From: Planctomycetaceae bacterium
GTDB lineage: Bacteria; Planctomycetota; Planctomycetia; Planctomycetales; Planctomycetaceae
NCBI GenBank assembly: GCA_029259815.1
Contig: JAJDEJ010000010.1
Span: 1 to 64,000 of the forward strand
DNA length: 64,000 nt
Direction of reading: 5' to 3'
Within the stretch, counting starts at the first letter, position 1; each line of letters opens with the position of its first letter. The notes beneath the pieces are model-generated. The model was not told where the DNA came from and did not search any database. It saw only the letters and a list, made by a program, of their open reading frames with translations. The position numbers and the translations under genes were made by a program. Shown here one piece after another: positions 25,191 through 34,424 of this stretch.

Positions 25191-26465
25191 TTGCGGATCG
25201 CGTATCTCGATTGTTCGACCGGCATCAGTGGCGACATGACCCTCGGTGCCCTGCTTGATGCGGGCGTCGATGTGGATGTCGTGCGGCGAGGGATTGACTC
25301 GCTCGACATCGATGGCGTACGTCTCACAGTCGATGAGGTCATCAAGGGCGGCTTTCGAGCAACGAAGGTTAACGTCGAACATCCCGAGCAACACGCACAC
25401 CGGCACCTCAGTGATGTCCGCCAGTTGATCGACGCTGCGGACATCACCGACCCACAGCGAGACCTCGCGCTCCGCATCTTCACTGCCGTCGCTCGGGCGG
25501 AGTCGACCGTGCATGGCATGCCGCTGGACAAGGTCCACTTCCATGAAGTCGGTGCGATCGACTCAATCGTTGATATCCTGGGAGCGGCGATCGGCTTCGA
25601 CCTGTTGGGAGTCGACGAACTCGTGTGCAGTCCCCTGCCCCCCGGACGCGGACAGATCAAAATCGATCATGGCATCTGCACCGTGCCCGCTCCGGGGACC
25701 GCCGAGTTACTCAAAGGCATCCCGCTCGTCGATGTACCGGTCGATGCTGAACTGACGACGCCCACCGGAGCGGCCATCGTGAAGGTACTCGCCGACCGCT
25801 TCGGTCCGCTCCCTGCGATGACGATTGAACAGATCGGTTACGGTGCGGGCACCATGGACTTCCCCAGCCGCGCGAACCTGCTGCGACTCATCGTCGGTAC
25901 TGCAACCTCTCCTGCCGACAGCGACGTTGTGATGCTTCTGGAGACGAACCTCGATGACGTCTCCCCGGAGATCATTGGTCACACGAAACAGCAGCTACTC
26001 GAATCCGGCGCACTCGACGTCTACTCGACCGCTGTCCATATGAAGAAGGATCGCCCCGGTGTGATACTCAGTGTGCTTGCAAGACCGGCGGAGGTCGACG
26101 TGATCGAAGCGTTGATGTTCGCGGAGACGGGCACGTTCGGAATCCGACGGCAACGCATTGAACGCTCAGTCCGCACTCGTGAGTCCCACACGGTCGAGAC
26201 CCGTTGGGGCCCGGTCGCCGGCAAGCTCGGCTGGCGAGGAGCGGGCGATCAGGTGTTCACTCCCGAGTTCGAGGACTGCGCCCGCGTGGCGAACGAACAA
26301 GGTTTGCCACTTCGAGAAGTCTACCGCGCCGCACTTGCCGCCTTCACGCCCACAGAGGCCCCACAATCGCACGCCGTTCACACACATGATCACGACGCGG
26401 GTCATTCGCATGACCACGATCATGATCATGACCACGACTCGGGGCACACCCACGATCATGGATGA
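25191..26465 (+). CDS. larC: Nickel pincer cofactor biosynthesis protein LarC
   Basis: A 424-residue nickel-insertion enzyme that places Ni into the pyridinium-dithiocarboxylate cofactor of lactate racemase-type enzymes. Family signatures: AYLDCSTGISGDMTLGALLDAG at the N-terminus, HxHRHLSDV, KVHFHEVGAIDSIVDILGA, PGTAELLKG, ELTTPTGAAIVK, IGYGAGTMDFPSRANLLR and LLETNLDDVSPE. The C-terminus carries a His/Asp tail (HTHDHDAGHSHDHDHDHD), likely metal-storing. Start is TTG at 25191: GGAG lies 8 bases upstream and homologues begin with MR(I)AYLDC. Unlike in Lactiplantibacillus, where it is split by a programmed frameshift, it is one frame here. No larA, larB or larE is in the window. Confidence 0.95.
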   Translation: MRIAYLDCSTGISGDMTLGALLDAGVDVDVVRRGIDSLDIDGVRLTVDEVIKGGFRATKVNVEHPEQHAHRHLSDVRQLIDAADITDPQRDLALRIFTAVARAESTVHGMPLDKVHFHEVGAIDSIVDILGAAIGFDLLGVDELVCSPLPPGRGQIKIDHGICTVPAPGTAELLKGIPLVDVPVDAELTTPTGAAIVKVLADRFGPLPAMTIEQIGYGAGTMDFPSRANLLRLIVGTATSPADSDVVMLLETNLDDVSPEIIGHTKQQLLESGALDVYSTAVHMKKDRPGVILSVLARPAEVDVIEALMFAETGTFGIRRQRIERSVRTRESHTVETRWGPVAGKLGWRGAGDQVFTPEFEDCARVANEQGLPLREVYRAALAAFTPTEAPQSHAVHTHDHDAGHSHDHDHDHDHDSGHTHDHG

Positions 26466-26494
26466 TCGAACATTTCAGGACAGGAGGTCCGCCC

Positions 26495-26785
26495 ATGTTG
26501 ACAGTTTCCCTTTGGCTCATCGCCGCTGCAATCATCATCGGGAGCGTTGCCTTCTCGATAGCGATCTCTCTTGACCGCCGCGAACAGGATCGACGGGCAC
26601 GTCAGAGGGGAAGCGTTCACATCTCGTCCGCGCAGCCGGAGCCGACGACAGCCGTCGAGTGGGGACGCACGCTTATACTCGGCGGTGACGATTCGACTGA
26701 GCTTCACTCCTGTCCCGACATCATCATCGGCCCCTGGACTTCCACGACCGTGAGCATTGAAGAGTCGCCGCGCAAAGCTGCGTGA
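26495..26785 (+). CDS. Small membrane-anchored protein downstream of larC
   Basis: A 96-residue protein with one N-terminal membrane span (LTVSLWLIAAAIIIGSVAFSIAISL), a charged stretch (DRREQDRRARQR) and a short soluble tail. A perfect AGGAGG (26482-26487) seven bases before the ATG decides the start, although the frame is open from 26462, overlapping the larC stop. Co-transcribed with larC. Function unknown. Confidence 0.75.
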   Translation: MLTVSLWLIAAAIIIGSVAFSIAISLDRREQDRRARQRGSVHISSAQPEPTTAVEWGRTLILGGDDSTELHSCPDIIIGPWTSTTVSIEESPRKAA

Positions 26786-26852
26786 AGCGTGTGCTGCAAA
26801 GTCGCCATCTCGCTTCGATGCTGTCAGCTTTTCGCGTTCGATTGCAAAACGC

Positions 26853-26949
26853 CGTAGGACGGACTTCCAAGTCCGTCCAGAAACCGCAGGAAGGTTGGCA
26901 ACTTCTGAGATCGAAAGGACCAGGGACGGATTTGGAAATCCGTCCTACG
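26853..26949. repeat. GTAGGACGG inverted-repeat element (family B), intergenic copy
   Basis: A 97-base unit with inverted ends (CGTAGGACGGACTTCC left; GGAAATCCGTCCTACG right). It lies between the convergent genes ending at 26785 and 26983. Other copies are at 29518, 37203, 41681 and 44486. Confidence 0.88.
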
Positions 26950-26982
26950 AGAAACTGACACCCTCGGAGCGTGACGACGACT

Positions 26983-28443
26983 TTACTCCTCGATCCTGTA
27001 AAGCGCCTGATCGGTCCGTATGTACAGCGAGTTGCCGGAGACAGCCGGCGATGCTTTGATGCGGCTGGTGAGCTTGTTCGTTACCACGAGGTCGGGCTGT
27101 TCGCCGAGGGAGACGACCTTCGTTTGTCCCGACTCGCTGCAGAAGTAGATGTGCCGACCGTCTGTGATGGGCGAGGCGGAGTAGTTGCCGCCGAGGCGTT
27201 TAAGCCAATCGCGCTCGCCAGTCGTTGCATCGAGTGCCGTGGCGATGCCTTTGTCAGACACCATGAACACTCGGTCGTCAATCACCATTGGCGAGGGAGT
27301 CTGCGGCGTCGCCTTGTCGTACGTCCAGGCAATGTGGCTGTCGGTGACATTGCCGCGTCCGTCGAGGCGAATCGCCAACAGTTCCGTGTCGAAGAAGCCG
27401 GTGCAAACGAATGCGACGCCGTCTGCTGCCACAGGTGCGGGCACGGTCGAGAAGCCGACGTAGGTGACGTGCCACAGCTCCTCACCCGTGCGCGGATCAT
27501 ACGCATGCACCTGATCGGCACCGGGACTGATGAGTTGCGGCTGTCCCTCATACTCGACGATGAGCGAGGAAGCGAATGCCCGCTTGTTGATTGGATTGTC
27601 GCGGAAGGGGGCCGAACGCTCCGTGCGCCATCGCTCTTCACCTGACTGCGTGTCGAGTGCGACGACATACTGTTGATCGGCTCCATCACAGTTGAAGATC
27701 AGCTGATCCTCGAACAGGACGGGCGAACTCCCCGGTCCCCCCTGATGCTCGATGGCGTGCTCAACATTCCGCCACACGACCTCACCCGTGGACGTGTCGA
27801 TGCAGGCGGTGCCGTATCGACCATAGTGCACGTAGAGCCGCCCCGCTTCGATCGCTGGCGTGGGTGAGGCATACGTGTTGTCCTGATGGATCTCCAGCAC
27901 GTCTCGCGGCTGAAACACGATCACCCGATGCACGATCTGGCCCGTCTCACGATTCAGTCCGTATGCTCCGAGTTTCTTGCCATCGGTCGACGCCGTCGTG
28001 ACCCACACCTGATCGCCCCAGATGACAGGCGACGAATGCCCTGCCCCTTCCAGCGGCGTCTTCCAAACCACGTTCTCCCGCTCACTCCAACTCACGGGCA
28101 GCGACGCCCCCACCGCGATCCCCTGCCCCGTCGGTCCTCGAAACTGCGGCCAGTTGACCGGTCCGTCGGCGAGTGTGGTTCCTGTCAACAAAGCGGTGAT
28201 TGTCAGGACGATCGCGAGGGCGAAGTGTTGACCACAGATTTCACGGATGACACGGATTGTCTCCCCAAAGCATGCTCCACATTGGGAGGGCGAAGCTCCT
28301 GCTGAGCCGCGCCGTGAGAGTTGATTGACATGACTCGCAGCCCCGCCTGCGGGAGTTTGCTCCCCGCAGGGTACCATCAACGATCGATGGTCGGTGTCGA
28401 TCACGTTGCGGCTCGGCAGGAGCCTCGCCCTCCCATTCCTCAT
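26983..28443 (-). CDS. PQQ-like beta-propeller protein with repeat-derived N-terminus
   Basis: A secreted eight-bladed propeller-type protein. NWPQFRGPTGQGIA, then repeated blades with AYGLNRETGQIVHR, CIDTSTGEVVW, VALDTQSGEERW, AYDPRTGEELW and ALDATTGERDW. Related proteins in planctomycetes are common and usually lack known enzyme activity; PQQ binding is not shown. The signal peptide core is HFALAIVLTITALLTGTTLA, but no ATG, GTG or TTG stands directly before it in frame. Everything upstream of it is dispersed repeat (28228-28262 and 28281-28437), so the true start is unresolved: candidates are ATGs at 28377 and 28443. See the findings. Confidence 0.85.
   Translation of the reverse strand: MRNGRARLLPSRNVIDTDHRSLMVPCGEQTPAGGAASHVNQLSRRGSAGASPSQCGACFGETIRVIREICGQHFALAIVLTITALLTGTTLADGPVNWPQFRGPTGQGIAVGASLPVSWSERENVVWKTPLEGAGHSSPVIWGDQVWVTTASTDGKKLGAYGLNRETGQIVHRVIVFQPRDVLEIHQDNTYASPTPAIEAGRLYVHYGRYGTACIDTSTGEVVWRNVEHAIEHQGGPGSSPVLFEDQLIFNCDGADQQYVVALDTQSGEERWRTERSAPFRDNPINKRAFASSLIVEYEGQPQLISPGADQVHAYDPRTGEELWHVTYVGFSTVPAPVAADGVAFVCTGFFDTELLAIRLDGRGNVTDSHIAWTYDKATPQTPSPMVIDDRVFMVSDKGIATALDATTGERDWLKRLGGNYSASPITDGRHIYFCSESGQTKVVSLGEQPDLVVTNKLTSRIKASPAVSGNSLYIRTDQALYRIEE
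28281..28437. repeat. 157-bp inverted-repeat element (GGGAGGGCGAAGC ends) at gene start
   Basis: Ends are GGGAGGGCGAAGCTCCTGCT followed by GAGCCGCG (left) and its mirror GGCTCGGCAGGAGCCTCGCC followed by CTCCCAT (right), as at 13898-14047. It covers the 5' end of the PQQ-propeller frame. Just downstream on that gene (28228-28262) is a half unit of the ACGGATTTCACGGATGACAC repeat. 28446-28498 holds another repeat of CTCCGCG units. Confidence 0.85.
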
Positions 28444-28502
28444 AAACCCGTCCTCCGCGCGTCTCTGCGCCTCCGCGCCTCCGCGTCTCCGCGGTGAAAT
28501 GC

Positions 28503-30743
28503 CTACTTCAAGACGTCGTCCAACCAGTCATAAGCCTCATTCCGAATGTCAGTCGGGAAGTCGTGGCCCACGTCGGGCGTCTCCAGACGTACGGCTTGAT
28601 GGTCGCGCGAACGCATGCGATCGTACACCGGCTCAACGGCCCGTACGACGGCGCGGACGCCGTTGATCTCGAAGTTGCTGTCGTCGATGGGGGCATTGAT
28701 GAAAATCGGTCGTGGAGCGATGGCGGCGAGCACCTCCTGAAAGTCGAACGGCACGCGGTCCGGGTCGTTGCCGTACTCACTGGCGATGCGGGGCATGTAC
28801 CGCAGGCTCGTCCAGCCCTTGAGGTCGCCGCCGTAGTACTGATGAAACTCGGTGAAGCCACAACTGGTGACGACCGCGTTCAGCCGTTGATCGAACGCCG
28901 CTGTGAACAGCGCGTTGTGTCCGCCGAGCGAGTGGCCGATGACGCCGATGCGGTCCGGGTTGATTTCGGGGAGTGTCTCCAGATAGTCGACGCTGCGGAG
29001 GTTGTTCCAGATGGCCTTCATGGATCCACTCTGCCAGCGATCGGCTGCCGCCTCGAAGTCGAACGTGTCCTCGCCGAACGACGGATAGTCGGGGGCGAGA
29101 CAGACAAATCCCCGATTCGCCAATTCATGAGCGTACTTAAGATTTGGTTTGCCGCCGTGACCGATCGGTTCGTCCTTGCCGATGCGAACCGTCTGATGCA
29201 GACACAACATGGCCGACGCGCGGTCCTTTAACTCATTGGGGATCAACAACCATGCGATCACCCGCTCTCCCGGAGCCGCAGCAAAGGTGACCCGATAACG
29301 GCGATAGTGCTCCGTCTCCTCAATGAGTTTACGCTCGGCATCGAGCGGCACTCGCAGTTCCGGACCGGGCAGCGGCCCCATTGCCTGCTGCATGCCCGCA
29401 AGAATGTGAGCACGGCGGAAGCCCCAGTCGTCCCGTGTCTCGATCGGTCGCAACTCACTCGTCGCATCTCGAACGACCGAGACGTCTGTGTGATCGGGAT
29501 AGTCGCCGGTCTGTGCTCGTAGGACGGGTTTTCCAACCCGTCCGTCATTCCGCTTCGCCTGTCGACTTTCGGACGGGTTGGAAACCCGTCCTACGGGGGC
29601 TTCACAGATATGCAGATTCTCCAAGAGGCAGAGCCCACCGCGCGTCGGACAAAGCAGATCCACATCGCCATCCGCATCGAGGTCGATCGCTCTTGGGTCG
29701 AGGTCGATCCCGGCTCGTGAGCCCCAGTCGAGGATGCTGCGGTGCCAAGTGCGAGACTCGTCGTCGAACTGATACGCCAGCATGACCATCGGGTCATACT
29801 CACCGACGTCCTTGCCATCGTGACCGAGGTAGCGCTTGCCAGCGACGATCTCATCACGACCATCGTTGTCCAGATCGGCCAGCAGGATGGAGTGCAGTTG
29901 GGACCACTCGGTATCGATGGCATGCATCTGCCACAAGCGCCCGCTTACGGTTTCGCCCTCACCCGACGTCTGTTCTAACCAGTACAGACCCGTCCGGTGT
30001 CCGCGTCCCCAGACGATATCCGCATCGCCATCACGGTCGACGTCATGCACGAGGATGGGAATGCTCGCGTCGCGATGCAGCACAAACTCCGGTTGCCACT
30101 CCCACTGCCCCGTTCGTCGATTCGGCGGTGCCTTCGCCCAGCCTTTGTCTCCGATGACGTCGCCACGTCCGTCGCTGTCGACGTCTCCGAATCCGATGCC
30201 ATGTCCGTGGAGTTGAGGCGGCAAGTCGTGCCGGGTCCAAGTTGGGGGTGAGGTCGAGTCGTCAATCGACCACCACGCTGCGAACTCCTTGCCAGCAGGC
30301 AGTAGGTCGAGTCGTCCGTCACCGTCGATGTCGTACAGTCGGCCAGTCTCCATATGACCGGGGGTCGCGACTTTGTGAGTCGGCCACTCGCCGCCGTCGG
30401 GGCCGACGTTTTCGATCCAGAAGATCGACTCACTGCGATAGTTGGCACTGATGAAGTCGATCCGACCGTCGCCGTTGACGTCGAGCGGGAGGTTCGAGTA
30501 GTCGTCGTAGCGCCCGCGAATCTCCTGGACCTCACGCAGGAAGTGCTTCTGCCATGTCGGTGCCTCGTACCACCAGCCACCGGAGACAATGTCAAGTTGA
30601 CCGTCTTGGTTGACGTCGATCGCTGCGGCAGCGGGGAAAGTCGAGTCGAGATTGATGTCGTGGCGGTGAAAGGCGAGGTCAGCAGCGGTGAGCGATGACA
30701 CGAGTGTCAGCGACAGTGTACACATCCAGAGAAGACGCGGCAT
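28503..30743 (-). CDS. FG-GAP/VCBS propeller fused to alpha/beta hydrolase
   Basis: A 746-residue secreted protein. Signal peptide 1-20. Residues about 30-375 hold seven calcium-type DxDxDGxxD repeats (DVNQDGQLDIV, DVNGDGRIDFI, DIDGDGRLDLL, DVDSDGRGDVI, DVDRDGDADIV, DLDNDGRDEIV, DLDADGDVDLL), typical of FG-GAP propellers. Residues about 425-746 are a dienelactone/acetyl-xylan-esterase-like hydrolase: nucleophile elbow GHSLGG, FINAPIDDSNFEI near the acid and VGHDF with the catalytic His. The junction (residues about 383-410, PVGRVSNPSESRQ..RVGKPVLR) is a translated family-B repeat. The two halves look like two formerly separate proteins, or the repeat simply widened the linker. A polysaccharide ester is a likely substrate, by inference. 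Confidence 0.88.
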   Translation of the reverse strand: MPRLLWMCTLSLTLVSSLTAADLAFHRHDINLDSTFPAAAAIDVNQDGQLDIVSGGWWYEAPTWQKHFLREVQEIRGRYDDYSNLPLDVNGDGRIDFISANYRSESIFWIENVGPDGGEWPTHKVATPGHMETGRLYDIDGDGRLDLLPAGKEFAAWWSIDDSTSPPTWTRHDLPPQLHGHGIGFGDVDSDGRGDVIGDKGWAKAPPNRRTGQWEWQPEFVLHRDASIPILVHDVDRDGDADIVWGRGHRTGLYWLEQTSGEGETVSGRLWQMHAIDTEWSQLHSILLADLDNDGRDEIVAGKRYLGHDGKDVGEYDPMVMLAYQFDDESRTWHRSILDWGSRAGIDLDPRAIDLDADGDVDLLCPTRGGLCLLENLHICEAPVGRVSNPSESRQAKRNDGRVGKPVLRAQTGDYPDHTDVSVVRDATSELRPIETRDDWGFRRAHILAGMQQAMGPLPGPELRVPLDAERKLIEETEHYRRYRVTFAAAPGERVIAWLLIPNELKDRASAMLCLHQTVRIGKDEPIGHGGKPNLKYAHELANRGFVCLAPDYPSFGEDTFDFEAAADRWQSGSMKAIWNNLRSVDYLETLPEINPDRIGVIGHSLGGHNALFTAAFDQRLNAVVTSCGFTEFHQYYGGDLKGWTSLRYMPRIASEYGNDPDRVPFDFQEVLAAIAPRPIFINAPIDDSNFEINGVRAVVRAVEPVYDRMRSRDHQAVRLETPDVGHDFPTDIRNEAYDWLDDVLK
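29518..29595. repeat. Family-B repeat inside the propeller/hydrolase gene
   Basis: A 78-base unit with ends CGTAGGACGGGTTTTCC and GGAAACCCGTCCTACG. Read on the minus strand in the frame of the 28503-30743 gene it codes for GRVSNPS..GKPVLR without a stop, exactly between the two domains. Confidence 0.9.
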
Positions 30744-30848
30744 GTCCGGAGTCCGTGGTCAGTTGTCCGTGGTGAGGTGACGAACCTGCATTGTCGTCGA
30801 TTCACGGCGAGACACAACACACGCATGAGGATTCGCAAGCTGTCATCC

Positions 30849-31011
30849 CCCTCTCCCCTTGGGGGAGAGGGACAGATTCTGAAGCGTCAGCGAAGAATCA
30901 GGGTGAGGGGGGAGCGCGGATGCAGTGTTGCGTGCCAACTCTAACGGCGGCCCCTCACCCTGCCTTCGGCGCTCCGCTTGAAGGCCGTCCCTCTCCCCCG
31001 AGGGGAGAGGG
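30849..31011. repeat. 163-bp inverted-repeat element (family A), copy 3
   Basis: Left end CCCTCTCCCCTTGGGGGAGA, right end TCTCCCCCGAGGGGAGAGGG. It ends 2 bases before the stop codon of the dehydratase gene (31014) and fills the gap between that stop and the FG-GAP gene start, so it may serve as the 3' hairpin of the polysaccharide operon. Confidence 0.9.
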
Positions 31012-31013
31012 AT

Positions 31014-32876
31014 TTATGCGGCCGCTTTGAGGCGGGAGGGGACCCATTCGCTGTCGGAGTACATAGCGACGACACCCTGGAGCGTTTCGAGCATGTGGTC
31101 TCGCTCGCCGTAGGCGGCTTGTTCCAAGCGGCGGATGTCGGCGATGATCGCGGTCAACGGGAGGACATGTTCAGCGGAGCCGGTGTAGATCTTTTCGTGG
31201 ATCTTCTTTGCACCGCTCTCGGAGGCGTAGAACAGCTCCTCGTACAGCTTCTCGCCCGGTCGCATGCCGGTGAAGGTGATGTCGATATCGTCCGGGTAAC
31301 GCAGGCCCGAGAGCAGGATCAAGTCGCGGGCCAGGTCGACGATTTTGACCGGCTGGCCCATGTCGAGGATGAGCACGTCGCCCGAGTGACCGATCGCTCC
31401 GGCCTGTAGCACGAGTTGCACTGCTTCGGGAATCGTCATGAAGAACCGCGTCATGTCGGGATGCGTGACGGTGACCGGTCCGCCCGCTTCGATCTGCTTG
31501 CGGAACGTCGGGACGACGCTGCCGACCGAGTTGAGCACGTTGCCGAACCGCACGGCGACGAACTTCGTCAGCGACTCGGACGCAACCGATTGCAGGTACT
31601 TCTCGGCGATGAGCTTTGTCGCACCCATCACGCTGGTGGGACGCACAGCTTTGTCCGTCGAGATCATCACAAAGCGTTCGACATCGTACTTGTCCGCGAG
31701 ATCGACGACGGCTTTGGTGCCCATCACGTTGTTGAGCACGGCTGCCTGCGGGTTGTCCTCCATCAAGGGGACGTGCTTGTACGCCGCAGCGTGGAACATA
31801 ATCTCTGGTCGATGCTCTTCCATCACGCGGGACATCGTCCCTTCGTCGAGGATGTCGGCCATCACAAAGTGAATGGCAACGTCGTCCGGGAACGACGCAC
31901 GGAATTCCTGTTCGATGGTGAAGACACCGATCTCGGATTGATCGACAATCACGAGGGACGTTGGATTGAGGTCACGGATCTGTCGACAGAGTTCACTACC
32001 GATGCTGCCTGCCCCGCCGGTGACCAGCACGCGGCGACCGGTGACATAACCGCGAATGGCGCGCATGTCGAGATTGTTCGGTTCGCGACGCAACAGGTCG
32101 GAGACCGTCAGATCACGAATGCCCAGCTTGAAGCGACCGTCCACAATCGAATCGACGGCCGGGATCACATGCACTTTGACGTCGGCTGTCGCACAGTCTC
32201 GCAAGAGTGCGCGAGCCTCTTGGCCGGGGATGTCGGCGGGAATGAGCAGTGTCTTCGCCCTGGTCCGTCCGACAATCGCGTCCCATCCCTGCTGTTCGGC
32301 ATGCACCGGCAGACCGGCGATGAGAGTCTTCTGGGTGTGACTGTCGGAGTCCACAAATCCGACGACACGATACTCGTGACCACCAGCAGATGCGGTCGCA
32401 TTCAACATGCGGAGGATACCGATCGAATCCTTGCGCACCCCGTAGATGAGCGTCGGCTCACGCCGCTGTCCGTTGAGCGTGGGTCGCAACACTTCGGAGT
32501 GTGTGCGCGCGGCGACTCTCAGGAAGCCGAGCACAAGCAGTGAGAGAATCGCATCGGTAATAATGATCGATCGCGGAACCGGCTTATCTCCAAACGGAAT
32601 CAGATTGAAGAATAGAAAACAGGTCGTCGTGCCGAGGGTCATGACTCCGAGCGAGGCGATGTCGCTGACGGAGGCATAGCGAAATGTGCGACGCCACTCT
32701 CCGGTCACAGCACAGCCGAGCGCCTTGAGCATCAGCACGAAAGGCAGCGACGTCCAGAACACCAGACGAAAGGACTGGGGTACATCGAAGTCAAACCGCA
32801 ACTGAAACGCACCGGCGTAACAGACGGCCATTACCACGAAGTACACCGGCAAAATGGCGGCGAGTCGATGTCTCAT
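31014..32876 (-). CDS. Membrane UDP-N-acetylglucosamine 4,6-dehydratase (PglF/WbpM/FlaA1 type)
   Basis: A 620-residue enzyme. Four N-terminal membrane spans (within residues 8-135), a nucleotide-binding-like middle domain, then the SDR domain: VLVTGGAGSIGSEL (GxxGxxG), DQSEIGVF, HAAAYKHVPLMEDNP, and STDKAVRPTSVMGATK, where the usual SYK triad is replaced by the T..M..K arrangement of membrane dehydratases. It removes water from UDP-GlcNAc to give the UDP-4-keto-6-deoxy sugar. Start at 32876 is chosen for GGAG 6 bases upstream. The aminotransferase, acetyltransferase and phosphoglycosyl transferase genes lie upstream on the same strand, which completes a bacillosamine-type route. Confidence 0.93.
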   Translation of the reverse strand: MRHRLAAILPVYFVVMAVCYAGAFQLRFDFDVPQSFRLVFWTSLPFVLMLKALGCAVTGEWRRTFRYASVSDIASLGVMTLGTTTCFLFFNLIPFGDKPVPRSIIITDAILSLLVLGFLRVAARTHSEVLRPTLNGQRREPTLIYGVRKDSIGILRMLNATASAGGHEYRVVGFVDSDSHTQKTLIAGLPVHAEQQGWDAIVGRTRAKTLLIPADIPGQEARALLRDCATADVKVHVIPAVDSIVDGRFKLGIRDLTVSDLLRREPNNLDMRAIRGYVTGRRVLVTGGAGSIGSELCRQIRDLNPTSLVIVDQSEIGVFTIEQEFRASFPDDVAIHFVMADILDEGTMSRVMEEHRPEIMFHAAAYKHVPLMEDNPQAAVLNNVMGTKAVVDLADKYDVERFVMISTDKAVRPTSVMGATKLIAEKYLQSVASESLTKFVAVRFGNVLNSVGSVVPTFRKQIEAGGPVTVTHPDMTRFFMTIPEAVQLVLQAGAIGHSGDVLILDMGQPVKIVDLARDLILLSGLRYPDDIDITFTGMRPGEKLYEELFYASESGAKKIHEKIYTGSAEHVLPLTAIIADIRRLEQAAYGERDHMLETLQGVVAMYSDSEWVPSRLKAAA

Positions 32877-32951
32877 TGGTACTCCCGAATCCGTCCCTGG
32901 CTTTCGGAAGGTGTTGCTCGCCGGCGAACGCCACCGGCTCGTGTCCACCTC

Positions 32952-34190
32952 TCAGGCGGCCCTCGCCAGATCGCTGGTCTCTGCGACCACCCGATCCAGC
33001 ACTCCGCGAACGGCCTGTCCCATCCTGGTGACATGCTCCGTTCGCAACGTGGGATGCACGGGAAACATCAGGCTCGTCTCGCCCAGTTCCCGCGACACCT
33101 CACAGAGTTCGGCAGGAGCAAGTCCTGCCTGCTGAATTCCCTGTTCCAGATAGATCTCCGCACAACTGCCGCAACCGGCGGGGATACCCTCTGCCTGCAA
33201 CTCCTGCACAATGCGGTCGCGTGTCCAACGGCCCCTCAGAAATTCGGGCCGCAGGTAGGCGTAGAACTTGTAGCAGGCGTGTTTGACATGCGCCGGCGGC
33301 AAGGACAGTCGCACGGTCGGGTGGCCGACCAGCGTGGTCGTGAGCGTCGCTGCGTGATCCTGCCGCGTCTCGGTCCATGCGGGCAGTTGTGCGAGTTGTA
33401 CGCGACCGATCGCGGCCTGCATTTCTGTCAGTCGCCAGTTCGTGCCGAGTGAATCGTGCAGCCAGCGAAAGACGCCCTCGTGCTGTGTGTTGAAGACCGT
33501 GTCGTAACCCTTGCCGTGATCTTTGTAGCTCCACGCCCGCTTCCAGGCGGCTTCGTCATCCGTCGTCAGCATGCCGCCTTCGCCGCCGGTCGTGATGATC
33601 TTGTCTTGACAGAACGAGAACGCCGCCGCGTGACCGAGAGACCCGACCGGCTGACCGTGATACTCGGCCCCGTGAGCTTGAGCACAGTCCTCGATGACCT
33701 TGAGCCCATGCTGATGAGCCAGCGACATGATCTCGTCCATCTCGCACGGCCAACCGGCAAGGTGCACACAGATGATGGCACTCGTCTGGTCGGTGATGAG
33801 TGGTGCAATGGTGCGGGCCGAGACGTTGCCACTCGCCCGTTCAATGTCTGCAAAGATCGGACGACATCCTCGCGCAACGACCGCACTTGCTGTCGCCAGA
33901 AACGTACGGCAAGGCACGATGACTTCCGTGCCATTGGGGATATCGAGAGCTTCGAGGGCCAACTCTAAGGCGACCGTGCCATTCGCCACTGCGACCGCAT
34001 GCCGTGTGCCGACAAACGAGGCAAACTCCTCCTCGAACTGACGCACGTTGTTCCCTGTCCACGCGTTGACCTTGCCGGACCGCAACACGTCCGTGACGGC
34101 GGCGATTTGCTCGTCGTCATAGTACGGCCACGTCGGCCATTCGGCGCACGTCATGGGCAGAGCGGCTGACACAGCCGTGGGGCCAGTCAT
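32952..34190 (-). CDS. DegT/DnrJ/EryC1/StrS aminotransferase (PglE-like)
   Basis: A 412-residue PLP enzyme of sugar-nucleotide biosynthesis. VANGTVALELAL binds the phosphate, VIEDCAQAHGAEY carries the Asp and neighbours, and FSFCQDKIITTGGEGG holds the Schiff-base Lys. NWRLTEMQAAIGRVQL follows. It would aminate the 4-keto sugar made by the adjacent dehydratase (75 bases apart, same strand), using glutamate. Length is normal. Acceptor stereochemistry cannot be read from the sequence. Confidence 0.93.
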   Translation of the reverse strand: MTGPTAVSAALPMTCAEWPTWPYYDDEQIAAVTDVLRSGKVNAWTGNNVRQFEEEFASFVGTRHAVAVANGTVALELALEALDIPNGTEVIVPCRTFLATASAVVARGCRPIFADIERASGNVSARTIAPLITDQTSAIICVHLAGWPCEMDEIMSLAHQHGLKVIEDCAQAHGAEYHGQPVGSLGHAAAFSFCQDKIITTGGEGGMLTTDDEAAWKRAWSYKDHGKGYDTVFNTQHEGVFRWLHDSLGTNWRLTEMQAAIGRVQLAQLPAWTETRQDHAATLTTTLVGHPTVRLSLPPAHVKHACYKFYAYLRPEFLRGRWTRDRIVQELQAEGIPAGCGSCAEIYLEQGIQQAGLAPAELCEVSRELGETSLMFPVHPTLRTEHVTRMGQAVRGVLDRVVAETSDLARAA

Positions 34191-34361
34191 CGGCGATCCT
34201 TGAAAAAGGTTCCGGGAACCAGGGTGGGTGAGGTTGTTTCAGGGTGATTCAATGAAGACCAGAGAACCCGGTCTCGTCAGGAAGCGGCGGAATCTACCGG
34301 AAATCAATCTCACAGGTCAATACGACATCCCACTGACTTGTGCTCTGTTTTGCCCGATCAT

Positions 34362-34424
34362 CGCTTGCGGCTTAGCGCGACCAAGAACCAACCAACGACC
34401 AGAAAACGTGCGAAACCGCAAGCG
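34362..34424. repeat. CGCTTGCGG inverted repeat (family I) ahead of NeuD-like gene stop
   Basis: Arms CGCTTGCGG (34362-34370) and CCGCAAGCG (34416-34424), with ACGACCAGAAAAC-type sequence inside. It directly abuts the stop codon of the acetyltransferase gene. A second copy with longer arms is at 40578-40641. Confidence 0.8.
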
